From: Fasciolopsis buskii | Taxonomy: Eukaryota; Platyhelminthes; Trematoda; Plagiorchiida; Fasciolidae | Direction: 5' to 3' | Assembly (NCBI GenBank): GCA_008360955.1 | Contig: LUCM01003962.1 | Span: forward strand, 181,050 to 245,049 | Length of the DNA: 64,000 bases | Part shown: piece by piece, positions 8,393 to 23,273 of the stretch | How the letters are laid out: every line of letters begins with the position of its first letter | Position numbering within the stretch: the first letter of the stretch is position 1 | Made by a program: the position numbers and the translations under genes | The notes under the pieces: model-generated | Told to the model about the DNA's origin: nothing | Databases searched by the model: none | Seen by the model: only the letters and a program-made list of their open reading frames with translations

Positions 8393-11300
8393 CTGAATGT
8401 TCAATAAAAAATTCCATGTTATTTATAGCGTGAACTTTTGCAGACTGAGAAAAAGTTAGAATCACAAAATTTTCACAAAATACGCCTTTATCGAGCGGCA
8501 CATGAGGATACCCATCGCCTATTTTGACTAGAATCCGCAACACAACCGTCTTCCGATACGGTACGGTTCTTAAATACGATCCTACGACAATGTTCACACT
8601 ACAGCTTTGACGAATAACAGGTGTAGAAAGCAGTATGGACGAAAAGTTTATTTAGTAGCACCGTGTTACTCGTATGAGTTGACGAGGCTAGTGATCATCG
8701 AATGATAATAATCTCGGATCACGATATAGATTTTAGCGAGCGGTGACTAACTATCCACTCTCAAAGTTTTCAACCTAAAAGTAATTGAATTGTATCAACA
8801 CGCCGGCGGTCATATTTCAAACTTCTGCAACCCTCGGGTTAGTCCGTCATTATTTTTGTCACAGTTGCTAACTCCGGTGCTTTCAGTCGGTCCAATCCCA
8901 GTTAGCCCAATCAAGCGAGAACGATCAAATGGGTTCTTGCCGCTCCTCACGTGTTCATTTGTTCCTCCGCCTAACCGAATGATTGTCTATTCTTTGGACC
9001 TTATATCGAACAATCTCTCCACCCTAGTCCGAAAGTGTCACATATCGGGCCACTTTTAACCAATCCGCGGACTAGGTACTTGTCCCCGGGTTTTCGGTCA
9101 GTCAAATTCCAAATGACGTCAGAAGAGTTCCGAGGCCAGTTAAAAGTCATACTCCTTGTGTACGATTTATTGAACCGAGGCAAAGTGATCTCGCACTTTT
9201 GGGCATCCGCGAGTAGCCTCATGTTACTGTTTCACGTAAACGAAGCACCCATTACTAAGATGGAATGTGCAAATCTCTATTGTTCGAAACGACCAACTCC
9301 AGGAACGATCTAAATAAAAGTAACTCCTCAATTCGCTGGCTTGTACGACCTAGTAGTTAGACAGTTAAAGAGGAATAATGGATACCGTCTTTTAAAAACC
9401 CTTAATGAAGAAAAAATATTTCCTTCACTCTATTTTTATTGTGGATATTGTAGCGATGGCAACAGATGCGCACTAGTAACCAAATACGTGTTGATAGTAC
9501 GGATCCAGCATGTGCATGAACAGATGGCCATGTGTTCAGAGCTGGTGTGGTGCGCAGTTGATCTTCGATTGAATTCAGAAGCTGAAAAAATCGGTTTAAA
9601 ACGTTGTTTCCAATGACGACAAGCACACTGAGCTGACAGCTGAAATTTTCAGTTCGTATTTTAACAGACCACGACCAGATTAGTTAGCTCGTGCCACAGG
9701 AAATAAAATAGCAAGCCGGGAATATGTAACTGAGACTGAGCATACTTTAGTAAAAGGGAATGTAGAGTTATAAATTACGTGTATTCAACCTGTTTCCTTT
9801 TCCGTTATCATCACATTAGGAATCGGGGTTGCAGCCAAGTGCGAGTGTTCCAACCAGCAAAAGACGATCTTATTCGCTTGACCACCGTCGAGCAACTCAG
9901 GTTCGCCGATTCTACAGATTCGGACAAATTGATATTACCGTTTTAATAATGCACGTGGGAGGTCACCTTGAGAGCACGTCATTGACACAATGTCGAACAT
10001 CGGCTTGTGATCAGCCCTGGTTACATCACGGGCTGTAACTTCAAATCTGCCGGCCACTCAAGTTGTTCTTTCCTACCCATACTCCACGACTGTTCAAGGA
10101 AATTTCTTTCTACCTTAAAATTGGCCTAAAATGTCCCGTGATGTTAAATCTAGTGGTTTGGTGTTATACCGCCGCACTTGAATTGATCACCTTATACCAG
10201 GTTACAATCATGCTGGCTTGCTTTCAAAAATCTAAGGTTTTAATAAATCGATGCATCCACATATGCTGCATTTCATCTCAGATAATGGAAAACCAGTACA
10301 ACTCCAGAAAAATTTGTGTACTTACCATATGGCATTCAGTATTTGAAGGAGCGTAAACTTGGGGAAGCTCCATGTTTTTTTAACATAGGGATAATCAAGA
10401 TGATCGGACGTGTGAACACCTCACACGACTCGACTTCAAACGCGGTCCACAGAAGATCACGAAATAAATGTTTGAAAGTTAATTCCGTCCGTAGGAGAAT
10501 AGTTCCAAAAAGAAGCTAACGCCACCTGGTGTCGTCAGACGTGAATGTCTAACGTATAACCGTCGTATCTATTCCGTTCGCCTAATCAACCAGTAATGAG
10601 TGTGTCTAAGTATGTATCACCTTTCTCATTGGTAGAATGTGCCGTCTGGATCTGACCAATCAGATTTCGGCCTGTGGAGCCAATCAAACAGCAACTAGCT
10701 AACATGGCTTCTTCAACAGTCTAGCGTCTGAGTATGTATGACCTGTGATAGGTGCACATGCTTTTCCCCCCATTCCTTTGACATGTTCAATAGAATAGGC
10801 TGCACTATCCACGTACCAGGTCGGATCCGTTCAAGTGCACCAAGGCGTTGAAGCTGAGACACCCCGTCGGCGTTCAAAAATTCTCCCATTGAAATGTCAT
10901 CAATGCATATGACGTGTACGGTAATGAAAGAAGCACATTATTTTCCGTAAACTTTCTATTTGTACTTCCCCCTTAAATCTGATGCTGGCGGTGCAGATAC
11001 TACGTTCGAGATCTTACTAGTGTTTGTGGAAATCTTGAGGACTGCACACCCACACACATCCCGGTGGTCTAGAATAATATTTTATCTATTCTGGTACACT
11101 AGATCATTCTACTGCTGGGTTGCCGTTTGGGTATCGTGAAATTGGCCTGACTCACATGCTGTTTAGCTATCATCACAATCATTGGAAAACCGCTGTCTAT
11201 CGCTCTGAAATGTGGAATCGAACAGAAACATGAGAGATCAACACTACAGTTGTGTTAACACCACAGGAATCGCTGTCTACCGCCAATTGGTCAGACGATG

Positions 11301-12599
11301 TCGTTTTCGAATCTCTTATCTGCGGCCGATTATCTCAGTTTTGTCCATTTTCTGACCATGTGTCTACAGACGCACTGTATTCAAGTAACAAATGCATAGT
11401 GGGGCCGTGTATTATCAGAACCCATAACTGGCCGATTCTGTACTTGACCGGGTGGTAGTTACATAACATCCTTCAAGAACAAACTCTCAAATGAATTCAA
11501 TAATGGTACATATCCCCCATCGTACGGCGGTGTTTGAACCTGAGCTTTTCGAGTGGAAGGAGTGTGCATTACCACTGACTATTCAGAATTACCGGGCAAA
11601 GAGTGTTTCGATGTTATTCGCATCGACTACTTGCCGGTAACTGAGATAAGGACATGATTTTCACATAGGTTCCCATAGAGAGCTCGGCTCGTAGTGGTTC
11701 GTATATAATGTTGTTCACCAAACAGATAAACTGGAATAGTTTCATTGCCCCAATACTTTCGCTTGTAGAAGCAGGAAATCAACAAAAACGATTTCCCATG
11801 ACTGCCAAAATATTGACAATTGGCAGACCATTTTTCATTTTCGTGTGCTAATGAGACATGGTTTTGCACGATTTTCCCGGATGCGTTTAGATTTCTACGG
11901 GATGTTTCTGAAAATACAGGGTTGGTGGTTGATTAATATTTATTGTACTGTGTTTAGCCTACGGAATTCTACTTGCGATTCCTCGTGTACCACTCTTGGT
12001 GACGTCAGAATCCACAATGTAGCCTAAATCGGAAAAAAATTTCGATAGTTTATTCTCACTGCGTTAGAAACAAGCCCTCAAACGCGTGTGCATGTTGACT
12101 ATTCCAAGCTTGAACTTATGACCGTTTTTCGCTTAGCAACAACAAAAAATAACCACAGTCGTTAGATCAACTCCCGAATACGAGCTTCAAAAGTATCATT
12201 GGCGTAAAACAGAATGATGCTCTTTTTGTGAAGGTGAGACATATTTCTACGATGAGCTAGCAGCACTGATTTGATTGAAGTTGCCCTTTAATGCTTCGGT
12301 TAATTTGTGCTACTATAAACGTATATTCGGCAGGAGGCAACATCAGTCCAGTTCGATATTGTCCAGTCTACGGAACTGAAAGTCGAACGCATGACTTGTC
12401 GACCAAGTTCAATTTGTATTTCCCAGAACTTTCGATTCACCGAATAGTCGGTTATTGGGGTAGACTGCCTGCTAGAGGTCATTGGTTCCAAACAAGAGTT
12501 GCCTCAACTGCATTCCAACTAAAGATTGCACCACTAATCGTGAAAGAATTCGTCACACAATAGTAAGCATCTTAACTGTGAACAAGGCTCTTCTACTGA

Positions 12600-12619
12600 T
12601 ATTATTATTATTATTATTA
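12600..12619. repeat. (ATT)n microsatellite
   Basis: Six to seven ATT units. Confidence 0.85.
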
Positions 12620-13091
12620 CGTATTGTCATTGATACTGTTAATAATATTCTTACCAATACTGTGTTAATAACACAGGCTCTCTCTTTGATACCAGTAGGA
12701 TGACGAATAATGGTAGTCTCTTCTGAGAATAAATCTTGAACGATAAACATCTTAACTTGCCACGCTGAAAGTTCAATGGCTCATGTGACGTGTAAAAAGG
12801 TGAGCGTCGTACACGATTATAATTGTGCCAAAAATTGTTCACCTATCAAAATATTTCCACTGATGTTCTAGAATTCCGGTGGAATTTGTCTTTCTGAGAA
12901 TTTGCCAAGTACCTCTCTGAGTTGATAGCCAAACGGTTTTATTACTAAGAGTGATTTAGTATTCGAGAACAAAGCAAGTACAATGCATCTTTCTTCCGAT
13001 AGCCTCGATACTATAAACCGGGAAATATCTACCGCTGAAGTTTTCTCGTTTGCAAAACGTTTTATCTGATAAACCGAACGAATGAAGGAAA

Positions 13092-13129
13092 GTATATACA
13101 TATATACATATGTATATATATATATATAT
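13092..13129. repeat. (TA)n/(TACATA) microsatellite
   Basis: Interrupted TA tract with TACATA units. Confidence 0.85.
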
Positions 13130-16100
13130 CTGAGCTTAATAAAAATTCCTAATCACCTTATGCTAATGTCAACCAATTAGGTTATTTGAAGAGTGACACT
13201 GCAAACTGAAACTCTTAGGTTCATTAAGCGGTACATTTGAAACCTTCGAAAGGCGAGCAGTTTCGCTACTGAACTCTGATATCACATTGGATCAAAATGT
13301 GTGCTAGTATTAGATTGTGAACACCCTACAACTAATACCAGTTAGAGTTCCAAGGTGGGTAGACTAATTACAAATCATTCATCTTCTACAGTCTTTAATT
13401 CTGCTGGACTCCACCGGCTGATTTACTGATCTGATTTTTCAGCACACCAATTATTTGGGAGTGATAATAGTTGGTTGTAAATTTACAAATAAACCGCTAT
13501 TGTCGACATAAACGAAAAATTTGTGTGTTTGGAGAATCCAAATGGATAGATATTATTGATCGGAGATTTAGCTGATTAGTTTTCTGGTTGAGTGCCGCGA
13601 ATTTCACCGAACATATGGTTAGCATGTTCAATCCAACCGGTCTTTGGATACCCGAACTTCTTGCTATATTAGACCCTGGTCTGGTTGGTGCTGTGCTTCT
13701 CCGAGGCAAACCAGAATTCGTAAGAATTATAAGTCAATAATAAACTTTCAGTCAATGTAAACAAATCTTTGAGTTCTGTTCGTGGCAGATCGAGGGAACA
13801 GCGCAATTGATAGTTGGGAAAAGTGGAACACGACTAAAATTCCCCGGACCTGGACAAGTAACTGACTAGAACGGAACGGCCATTGCTTAACTGAGGAAAA
13901 AACTGGCGTTTTTATCAATTCAACAAGAAGATTCAAACCGGACGAGCAATAAACTTTCGATGATAAATAAAAGTGGAAGAGAGTCACAACAAACTCTCGA
14001 TTCTAACCGCTTGTGAATCGAAATCCCTGTTCTTTGATTTGCAAAATGAGACGGCGAGAAAATTAGAAAAAACTTTTCAACAGAAATAATTAACAATCTG
14101 GACTCAAGAGCCACCGAGGTGAATTGAAACCCGTATTTTTAGTGAAAATGAAACCTATTCAGGTCAGACGAATACATGGAGATCGTTTAGCCATGGACAA
14201 GCATTTGGTCCGTCAATTTGTTTTAGCTGCTATTCCATTGATTTTTATCGTTTCGGAAAGATATTTTTTATCTGTTAGACAAACTTTTGTTATGTTCAAA
14301 AAACTGCTCACAAAAGTTAAACAACTTAGAAAATGACAAAAACAGTGGAATGATCAGCCGCAGCAATAGGTGTGAATTTTCTCACTGGCACGCAGTTTTC
14401 TTACAAAAGTTTTGTGTCACAAAAACCCGGTTGTTTCTATCCAGAGCTCCAGTACACCAATAAGTTTCAGAAATGAAATTTTGCGCTCCCTGTACACAAC
14501 TTCATGAACATGTTGTTTTTATATGCATTTTGTAACCTCAAACTGTATCCTAAAAGTGTACAAAAGTTCCCACGCTCCGTAGAACGAATCTCTGTCAAAA
14601 TTTTTGCAACTCTAAGCAAATGCACGTGAGCTCTACGTAAGTGATATAATAAATCGATGGCTTATTAGTCGAATACGCAGACTGAATTGTCTTTAGCGAT
14701 GGTCGAGCAATCAAATTCGGCGCATTTCCAACAGAAAGTCGCCGATTTGAATTGCCCGCTTAGAGGCCAACTTCACAATTTTGCAAGCATTCGCTTGGTG
14801 ATCAAACTAATAAGAGAATTAAAAGGTAAAAGATGAATTGAAAACAATACGGACAGCGAGTGTCAGCTCACCCCACTTCATGTCGGAATAAATGTTGCTA
14901 TGAAGTGAACTAGTTTGGACAACTAAACATACATGAAATTAAGTATTAGGACGTCACGGAGATTCCATGTGTAGCTAACGTCATATGCAGTTTTTTAGAA
15001 ATGGATTGGGCTTGTCAATCTTGGATTTTACAACCTTATTCTACCCTAATCCTACAGTTTTGATTCTACAGTACTCCTTCTGGAGGAATGAAAGGACCTG
15101 ATTGTCAGTTCACGAACCATGAAAAAGCGTTTGGAGATTGCAAGGGCAGCCGGTTACTAAAATGTGAAATCAACTTAATAAACACTGCTGAGAACGGTTA
15201 CCCGTAACACCGAGAGGTCGACAACGTAGCTCGACTATGCGATATTGGTGGAAAGTGAACTTTTATACAAAAGCGCGTTTTGCTTGTACATTTTCCTACC
15301 GTTGAACAGAGTAACAGACAACGGGAATTTGCAGTAGGATTGCATGAGCCAACGTCCAGTGTTCCAAAGCCAACAGTCTACAGGCACAATAACTAGGCTG
15401 GGTTTTTAGTTGGTAAATTTCTCCCCTCGGTCATTTCGCGAAGAAAATGGACAGGCTAATCGAAAGGAAATTGTCAAAATAGTGAAACGGCTTGAAGTTT
15501 TTGCCGAAGGACAGAAATGTTGGACGGTAAGAAATATCCACCTGGGTAAATGTATTCCTTAACCATATTCTTTTTAAATGCTTTCGTGGCCTTTGTAGTT
15601 TAAATTTTCGTTGTTTGAAATGATCTGTTGATGTGCCTGATAATCAAATCTGCCGGAATCGACGGCGTATGGTGCACGTTGAAACTAACTAGGCCTGTTA
15701 CGAAAAACTTACAAAACTGTGCATGCTGGAGTAAGAAAAATATGAAATCGTTTTTGTATTATTTGCTAATCTGGAGTTTTTTTTTCAAGTTGGGCACAAT
15801 CGCGAGGAAGCCTTACACCGGTCAGGTATTTTTGCCAACCTTTAGTTCGTCAACTGTATGCTATTGTACATTGTACAACGTTATCTGTATACAACATACT
15901 CACGAGGTTCGTCATCCTCGACGAATAATCCCAATCTCGATATAGATCTTATCGTTGACAGTCATTGGCACTAACAAACACAAATGTGTACTCATCAAAA
16001 TTCTTCGATACGTACAATGTTGGTTGTAATTAGTAGTCATAGCATACTAGGACGGAATCACTGTTTGTCATCACAGGCAGATGACGTAAACAAAGACTTG

Positions 16101-16568
16101 TGGCTAGTTGATCCAGATTTCTCAAGCCACATGAGCAAACTTTGAAGATGAAAGGTCGGGGAACTAGATTTTCCAACCGAGAATGCAGAATGTGCTAAAT
16201 TTCAACCTAATGAAAAAACAGTCTCCCAAATAGAGTTAACTTGATTCATCCGACGATTACAAATCACTTAGTGGTTTATTGTTTGCTCCCTCAGTCCCGT
16301 GCTTTGTGATCAAAACGTCGAGAAAACAAACAACCTGCGCTCTAAACAGCAACAGTTTTGAAACTTAATGAACTATTTCAAGCTATTAAATGTCATATTC
16401 ACGTAAACAACAGAACGAAAGATTTTCACCCATCCAACCTCCACCTGATGCGCATTGTAGCTAACGCTTTTCTCAGCAATTCCAACAGTCCTAATTGACC
16501 ATATAACTGCAATGTTTGGTTGAATTACATTTTTAGTAATAATCAGTAGTTAAATGCATTTTACTACT

Positions 16569-16609
16569 TGTGTGTGTGTGCATGTGTGTATGTGTGTGTG
16601 TGTGTGTAC
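16569..16609. repeat. (TG)n microsatellite
   Basis: TG tract with two interruptions. Confidence 0.9.
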
Positions 16610-19600
16610 TTCTAGCAAGACGTTAAAGCTACCGTTGGGTGACCAGAGAAATTACACATCACAAAACCCTTATCATCATCAGCTTGATCACGTGGCGGTA
16701 AATCATATTGAACGAAATTACCACTTACACTTGTAGGCAAACAACGAAGAGATTCTCATCGTCACTTGAAACAAAATGCCAATGTTCAAGCGTGTGCTAC
16801 CTAACAAACAATAAAGTACCATATACACCATGTGGATCGATAAACATACCTTGATAGAACCAACAATCATGTGCATGTTTGTCATCTGTATTTCGTCACT
16901 TGAAAATTCGTGTTCACGTTGCCGATTTTCGACAGCATATCAATAGAAATTCCTCTGTATTCTGTAGCTCGTTGGCATTTGACAGTTACAGCTGTTTGTT
17001 TACGTTGATTCACAATCGTCGAAACTGTATTTGCTAAACGCACCGCGTACTAACACAGAACAATGAAATTGAGATAAAAGGCAATCCCAAGGTGTACCAG
17101 ATGATCTGACCAATTAACTGTTTTCTCCCCCCGTGGTTTCGTTCGAAACTGCTCTAACGGTAGTGTCGGATTCTCGGAGGTACGGTTCGTAAGGTGATAA
17201 ACTAAATGAAATTTGTGATACAAATCATCAAACGTGCACAAATTTGCAACCATAGTGTATATCACAATCATCCAATAAATAAGCAAACAATTTTCCATAC
17301 TTTTTTATGATTGCGGTACAAATAATCGTAACATCTCCGTTGCACAATATTCGATAATACATGCATCTACTGACACACCGTAAGGCATTACGCAGACAGT
17401 CAGTTAATCTTGCAGATTGAAGTGAACGCGATCTCAATAAGCCAATCGCATGGCAGTCCCCAACAGTTTCAACATATTTCCAAAATACTGTTGTCATTCC
17501 CATTGATAACCAGAGGTCCAGTTGAGATCTCCGCGTTCAAAAGTCGACGCCGTGGGTCCTCCTATCGAACGGGTAATCTTTCTTTCGATGAATAGCATGT
17601 TCCGGCTATTGAGTTTTCGTGGCTAAAGCTCTGTTGCAGTGCTTGGAAGCAAGTATTCACCAATCCAGCGCAGCTAGACGACTAATCTAGTTCCAATACT
17701 TGTTATTATATGATCAAACATATTCGAATGGAACGGACGGATGGCGCGACAGAATGCCGTGTAAACGAATTGGGAAATTTTTTGATGGTCTGTCTTGAGC
17801 ACAACATCCAACTAGCAAATAAAAACCATGAAAGAATTGAATAGCTATTCCATCCTTTTTCAGCAATGTCAGCACAGGATTCCGCCATGCCTGAATTGAC
17901 GCGGGCACCAGGGACGAACGGTAGTGTACTCTACGTCTTAAACACAGATCTACCTGTAAAGGCTAGCAAAGATTAACCAAACATCAGCGCTATTTGTTGT
18001 GGCATTCATAGTCGTCACTAGATATTCCACTATATATGAACTCTGAGTCGGAGAAAGATTCTACCATTTTTATGCATCAAACGGGAAACATTTCAATCAA
18101 GATTGAAGTGGTTAAGATGATAAAATATATTAGTACTCTAACGTAATCAATCAACGCCTTTATCTGATTATATGTAAAGGGTTTTTACGGGTGAAATTAT
18201 AATGTTGAAAGAGTCCATTTGAGAAATGAATGTTGTGAATCCTAAAACGGTGAAACCGATAGAATACTCTTAATTTTCTACTCATTACTCATTTCGATCA
18301 AAAGAGGATGAACTCAGCGTTCCCCTCCTCCGCTCTTGTGTTTTGGGATCAATCAGATAAGTTCGGGAGTTACAGTCTCACAAATCACTTTGGCGGGAAA
18401 ACAAATGGTTGGATCTTATAAACTACGCTGCATTTCTGACGGGCTTCAGCTATTCACAATTTAGGTTGTTCGTTTAAAATAAAATCAGGAAATCTTACTT
18501 CAGTTTCATCACCCGCTGATGAGAAATTGGACGTAGGTTAACCGTCCCTTATTAGGATGTTAATTGGGCATTAACTTTACCGTGTATGTGAAAGTATTCA
18601 TGAGTTCTCTTGGATACCACGATTCATTCGAACATTATGACCTCTAAGTTAGAAGCGAAAACCCCCATGGGGAAAGAACCGTATCATACAACGTCATCAA
18701 GGCTGACGTTTCACTAACGTTCGGATCACGGTATGTTGACCTTCCAGAGCATATTTCCTAAGATCTTTGACGGGACGTTCACTGTGCTTTATTGTAGTGC
18801 ATGAGATGGGAAAAGCCTTATGAATTTGACCAAGTGCTAACGGGTAACGATCGACAACTTGCTCGGTGGCATTTTTTGGAAGCCTATTTCCTTCCTTCTC
18901 TGCTGATCCGCACACGGACTACAATTTGACCAATGTCTAGACGAGGAAGTATACGGCGATTTATCATGCCCTTGTTGTTTTTTTTTCGTTTGAACCAAAA
19001 CAGACGCACACAGAAAGCAATGGTGTAGCGTACCCGATTTGGTTGGAGTGCCCTAGTGCAGGAAGTTAGCACGTGCAATTCGCGGATGTGGAATGTGATC
19101 AGCTATCATATTTCACTCACCGCCGTCCACTACTGACACCGCACAGACGTCGTATAATGCGTGAAATTGTGTTTTGTTCGTCCACCTGCATTGTCCACCT
19201 TGGATGACTCTCACTCACTCACTTTCCTCCACGTCCCACCCCGTGCGGAAGTGTTCCAGTTTTAAACACCATGAATCAGGCCTAGTATGTGTTGGCGTCC
19301 AGTTTGGGCTTTTTTTGGTTTCCACGACCCAACAAGGTGATGTGCTAACACCGTCAATCCAGCTTCAATGTGATATTTGGTTGAAAGGGGAAGTGAAAGT
19401 ACGGAAAAACCATTTAGTCCATTTGGGGCATAAATCACTCAGTTGCTTCGGTAGCCCACAAATGCTGTTAAGTTTGGCGACAGGTTGTAACGATAATGCA
19501 GTGGTCGATACGCGCACATACACATACATACATACGCACACGTAGACGAACACATGCTCAAGAGACAGATAATCCACTATGGCGCGCGACGCGATAGCAA

Positions 19601-20718
19601 CGACAGTGAGAACATCTATGGTAGTGTCTATGAAAACAGTAAATATCTTTCGATCTAATCTAAATTCGTTGTTATGGTGGAAGATGGATACCGTTGATAT
19701 GTGTCCAAACGGTCTCAAGAGAAACATTTATTATTTATCAACAGAATACAGTGCACACACATGCAGGAGTACAAATGCCACTGATTTGTGACTCCGATCA
19801 TTGCTGTCCAGTCGGACATGATAATCGTAGTTGTGTGGTGTATCCGTATCAGTAACAAGATCTTAAAATACGACTAGTGGTCTGTCATCACACATTGTCA
19901 ATTTTCACCACACAATAGATGGCGTAAAAACTAACGATCAAAGAGCGCGAGACAAGGAATGCACACATTTCATTAGCGTAAACATAACGATAATAAAACG
20001 GAAGCTTTTTTAGGCACCCTTTGTATGCATTTGGCGCATGACATTCACGAAACCGGTGTTTTACGCATGGGACTCAATAGATTGTCTACGATTTTATTCG
20101 AATCTATTCAATGGAAGGTGGACAAATTCAGATAAGTGCTGAATAAAGAGACTTGGTCGAAACGATGTAGCATTCGACACATGTCATGATGACCATGAAT
20201 CGGGTAAGGTAAGCTGAAGATCATCATTATCATGGTGACTAGCAAGGTTCGGTGGACACAACGAAGTTACATTGATACGGCATGAATTTCGTTACTAAGT
20301 TGCTACAACTCTCAATTCGAAAAAGGGGCAGGAACGGAGAATAATGAGCATTGATTCATTGTGAACAAGAGATAAAATGGTTGTATGGCGTGATTTCATA
20401 ATCGTGAGACAGGTGAATTACGGTACTGTGAAGCACAGGTTCATGACAGAAATCGATACCACTGAAAATAATGCTGATTATGACAAGACAACTGGAAATT
20501 TGACAAAGTACACCTCTCCGCTGAGGAGTAGTTTTGCCATGTGTTATACGATTTTAAATGCAAATCACAATTTTCTCGCAAAAGTCACTCGGTAAGTAAT
20601 CTGTAGCAATTGGAAATAACCAGTTACCATTAGAAAAAACTAATATGAATGTTGTACACGTAGTTATTATTACACAGTAAACTTACGGTGGTTTCTCTGG
20701 ACGGGTGGCTGACGGGTG

Positions 20719-20786
20719 GGGTCAAGATCCGAGCCCGAAATCTTCGTGTCTTAGGTGCGTAAAGAAGTCTGCTTAACCGAGGTCAA
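20719..20786 (-). repeat. tRNA-derived SINE head, diverged
   Basis: On the minus strand, TTGACCTCGGTTAAGC (A-box-like) is followed by TTCGGGCTCGGATCTTGACC (B-box-like). A GC-rich stretch follows at 20719-20700. It is older and less certain than the copy at 47620. Confidence 0.4.
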
Positions 20787-22164
20787 CCGAGAAGTTCGTG
20801 AAATCGCATTTTCCATACAGTATGTTCATAAAATGCCAAATACAATTGTCAGAAATTGTTGTGACATACTTTTCTACCGTACACGCAAAAATCCTAACAG
20901 GAAAAAATGCTAGGGAAACAAAACGGCTCAGATTGTGTTTGCCTTTGCGCTTACGAAACATTTAGGTGAACGAATGATGTTTCAGAAGCGGATACAGAAA
21001 TGTCCCGTCTATCGATAACTCTTTTCTTGTGACTGAGGTCCCAGAGAAAGAAAGAGAGAGTTTTGAGGCGGTAGCAGTAGTCCTGGAAAGGAGTCATCGA
21101 GGGGAGTTTACGCACAGGTCGCGTGATGTAGTCCCATACAGCTTCACATTGGTCTGCGTAGACAGGTGACGAAGGAGAACCGTGATGACAAGCGGCTGTG
21201 AAATTCTCATATCCCGCGAAGACGACTGGACGGAACGTACTCCACTAGCCGGAATATTTTCAAATTTGTATATAAATTTACGAGCTGTAAATGGAATTCG
21301 GTCTTAATTCTGTTCAACTGTAGTCCTCTTGTTGACTTCATATGCGTATATTGTGTTTGAAGCCAATTCAAAACCTACTGGTAATTCGTATTCGTTCGTT
21401 ACTGTGATTGACCAATTAAAAATTTAAACAACACAGTTATACTTGCATCGAATGAATGAAACCTTGTCAAACTAGTGACCTCTGTAAAACGGCCGATCAT
21501 ATAAATGCAATAATTCGGGAATTTAGGCTCGAGAAAAATGTAAACCTGTTGTGTGGGTTGAATGAACTCGTTATTTCCATAGAACACTAAGCTAAATTTC
21601 AAAATGTCGAGACACTAAAGCTCGCTATGCAACAAAAGTTAGAAAACCAAGTGACAATCTTAACGCTATCGACGTGATGCTAGTGATGATAAAACAAAAT
21701 CAATAAAGAAAATTGATGGGTTGATAAATGGTTGATATCATAACCATAGTGAACTCGCCAAAGTGCACGCTGTCGGGAATGGAGGATTTTTGTACACTCA
21801 TGCTTTTGTAATACTCAGGTTAACTTTTCACTACTAACGTGTTCCATCGTTACCGTAGCAGCAGCAATGAGGGTAAACGTTTATCGTAATAACACTGTTC
21901 AAACTAGCGAAATCCAGCAAGAAGATTTACAATGAACAACACTTTTTGGCTCACTTTCAGATACTGTCTGTTCGTACACTGATTCCTTTCGGTAAGAACA
22001 GAATCTGGCTCGCAGCAGCTTCTTAGCCCGAATAGAATAGTTCTTTAACCTTCGGATTAGGCTATAAAGCTGGGACACTTGACCGACGATAACATCACTG
22101 TGACAGAGCTCACCATGATCCAGCATCATGTTCATTAACAAACGAGAGTATCAGGATGGTACAT

Positions 22165-22235
22165 CAGAGTAGAGCCTAAGGCAGATGATTCATATCGTGC
22201 TGTCTCGGCTTGGAAGTTGCGAGTTCCAATCCTCC
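22165..22235 (+). repeat. tRNA-like SINE fragment
   Basis: The plus strand has a B-box-like gcgagttccaatcc at 22219-22232 after ctcggcttggaag. The A-box region is weak. It is probably a decayed SINE head. Confidence 0.35.
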
Positions 22236-23249
22236 CTCCGTCGGTCAAATTCCTCATTGGACAATCCTCTGTTGACAGCCATCGTTTCGGGAAGTGATGT
22301 AAGATGCGATTTCATTAACAGAGAACGTAAAAAATAAAACGGTTTCTGCTGAACATGTATGTTTGAGGTAGACTCGGTGAAATTTTCATCTCTAAATCGA
22401 AGTTTGGAAAAAGTCTTATGAAGTAACCAAATATGGTTGGTATCGATCAAAAATTCGCTTTCATCTGCACACACAGGTCAACGATTCAGGTCAGTGATGG
22501 AACGTGCTAGACTGAAAAATAGTCGAGGGCAGACCGCTTTTGTCCCAACCATTCAATTTCTTTGACTCATCTGAAATCCTCCCAGAAAGTTGCTTTTCCA
22601 AACTGAAAGGTGACTAGATTCTAAAGGGTTCTTTTATTGCAATTGCCGAAAAAGTTAACTAAATCACAACAAGATTCATTCTCACGTGACCATCCACTGA
22701 CAAAAAATACAAAGACAATACACAATCGCTTTACATTTGTAATGAAAAATGAACAATCTCTAACTACGAGACATCGATTGAGACGTAGACCAAGTTAACT
22801 GAATGTTTCACATTTCCCCGAAGTAACTGAATATGAACTGAACGCCTAAGCATCTAAACCATTCTGGGCTGAATTCAGCGGATTGATATTTATCCACGTG
22901 CGTTTTAGATTGCGCATTCTTCCATGGTTTCTGCACAATAAGTGCTCTCATAGGGAGTGACAGTCAACTAAATACGGGCAATGGAAGATTTTCGAGACAC
23001 TACCCTTTTTCTTCAATTTGTTGTCCATTGGAACTGTCAAAACAGTTCACACCGGTAGACTACAAACGTGCTCAGGATGGTGTAGAAATGAGTCGATTTG
23101 AAAATATTAATTGTTGATTCGTCACGCGTCAATCGCGGTATTCAATTTGCGCCTGAGTATGATCATCATCATCCAGTGTGTCAATAGGCTAGTCTCAACG
23201 AAGACATCACTTACGGCTTATCACTTGGGCGAACACGCACGCGCGCAGA

Positions 23250-23273
23250 CATACACATACACATACACATACA
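23250..23273. repeat. (ACACAT)n microsatellite
   Basis: Four hexamer-like units following a CG-rich cacgcacgcgcgc stretch. Confidence 0.8.

Larger units (their letters stand above)
8393..20718. other. Gene-poor stretch, possibly upstream intron
   Basis: No FERM-like motif or other domain was found on either strand. It contains only microsatellites (12600, 13092, 16569) and scattered short open frames. If the CUPID-like gene has upstream exons, part or all of this is intron. Confidence 0.45.

Noticed and set aside
8393..8597. Extension of the CUPID-like gene into the open frame IVVGSYLRTVPYRKT
   Set aside because: The frame crosses a good acceptor at 8393 and no convincing donor or start explains it as coding. 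It is probably read-through into the intron.
12384..12480. Similarity to 37735-37800 as a shared repeat
   Set aside because: Only about two thirds of 35 bases agree with gaps, too weak to claim homology by eye.
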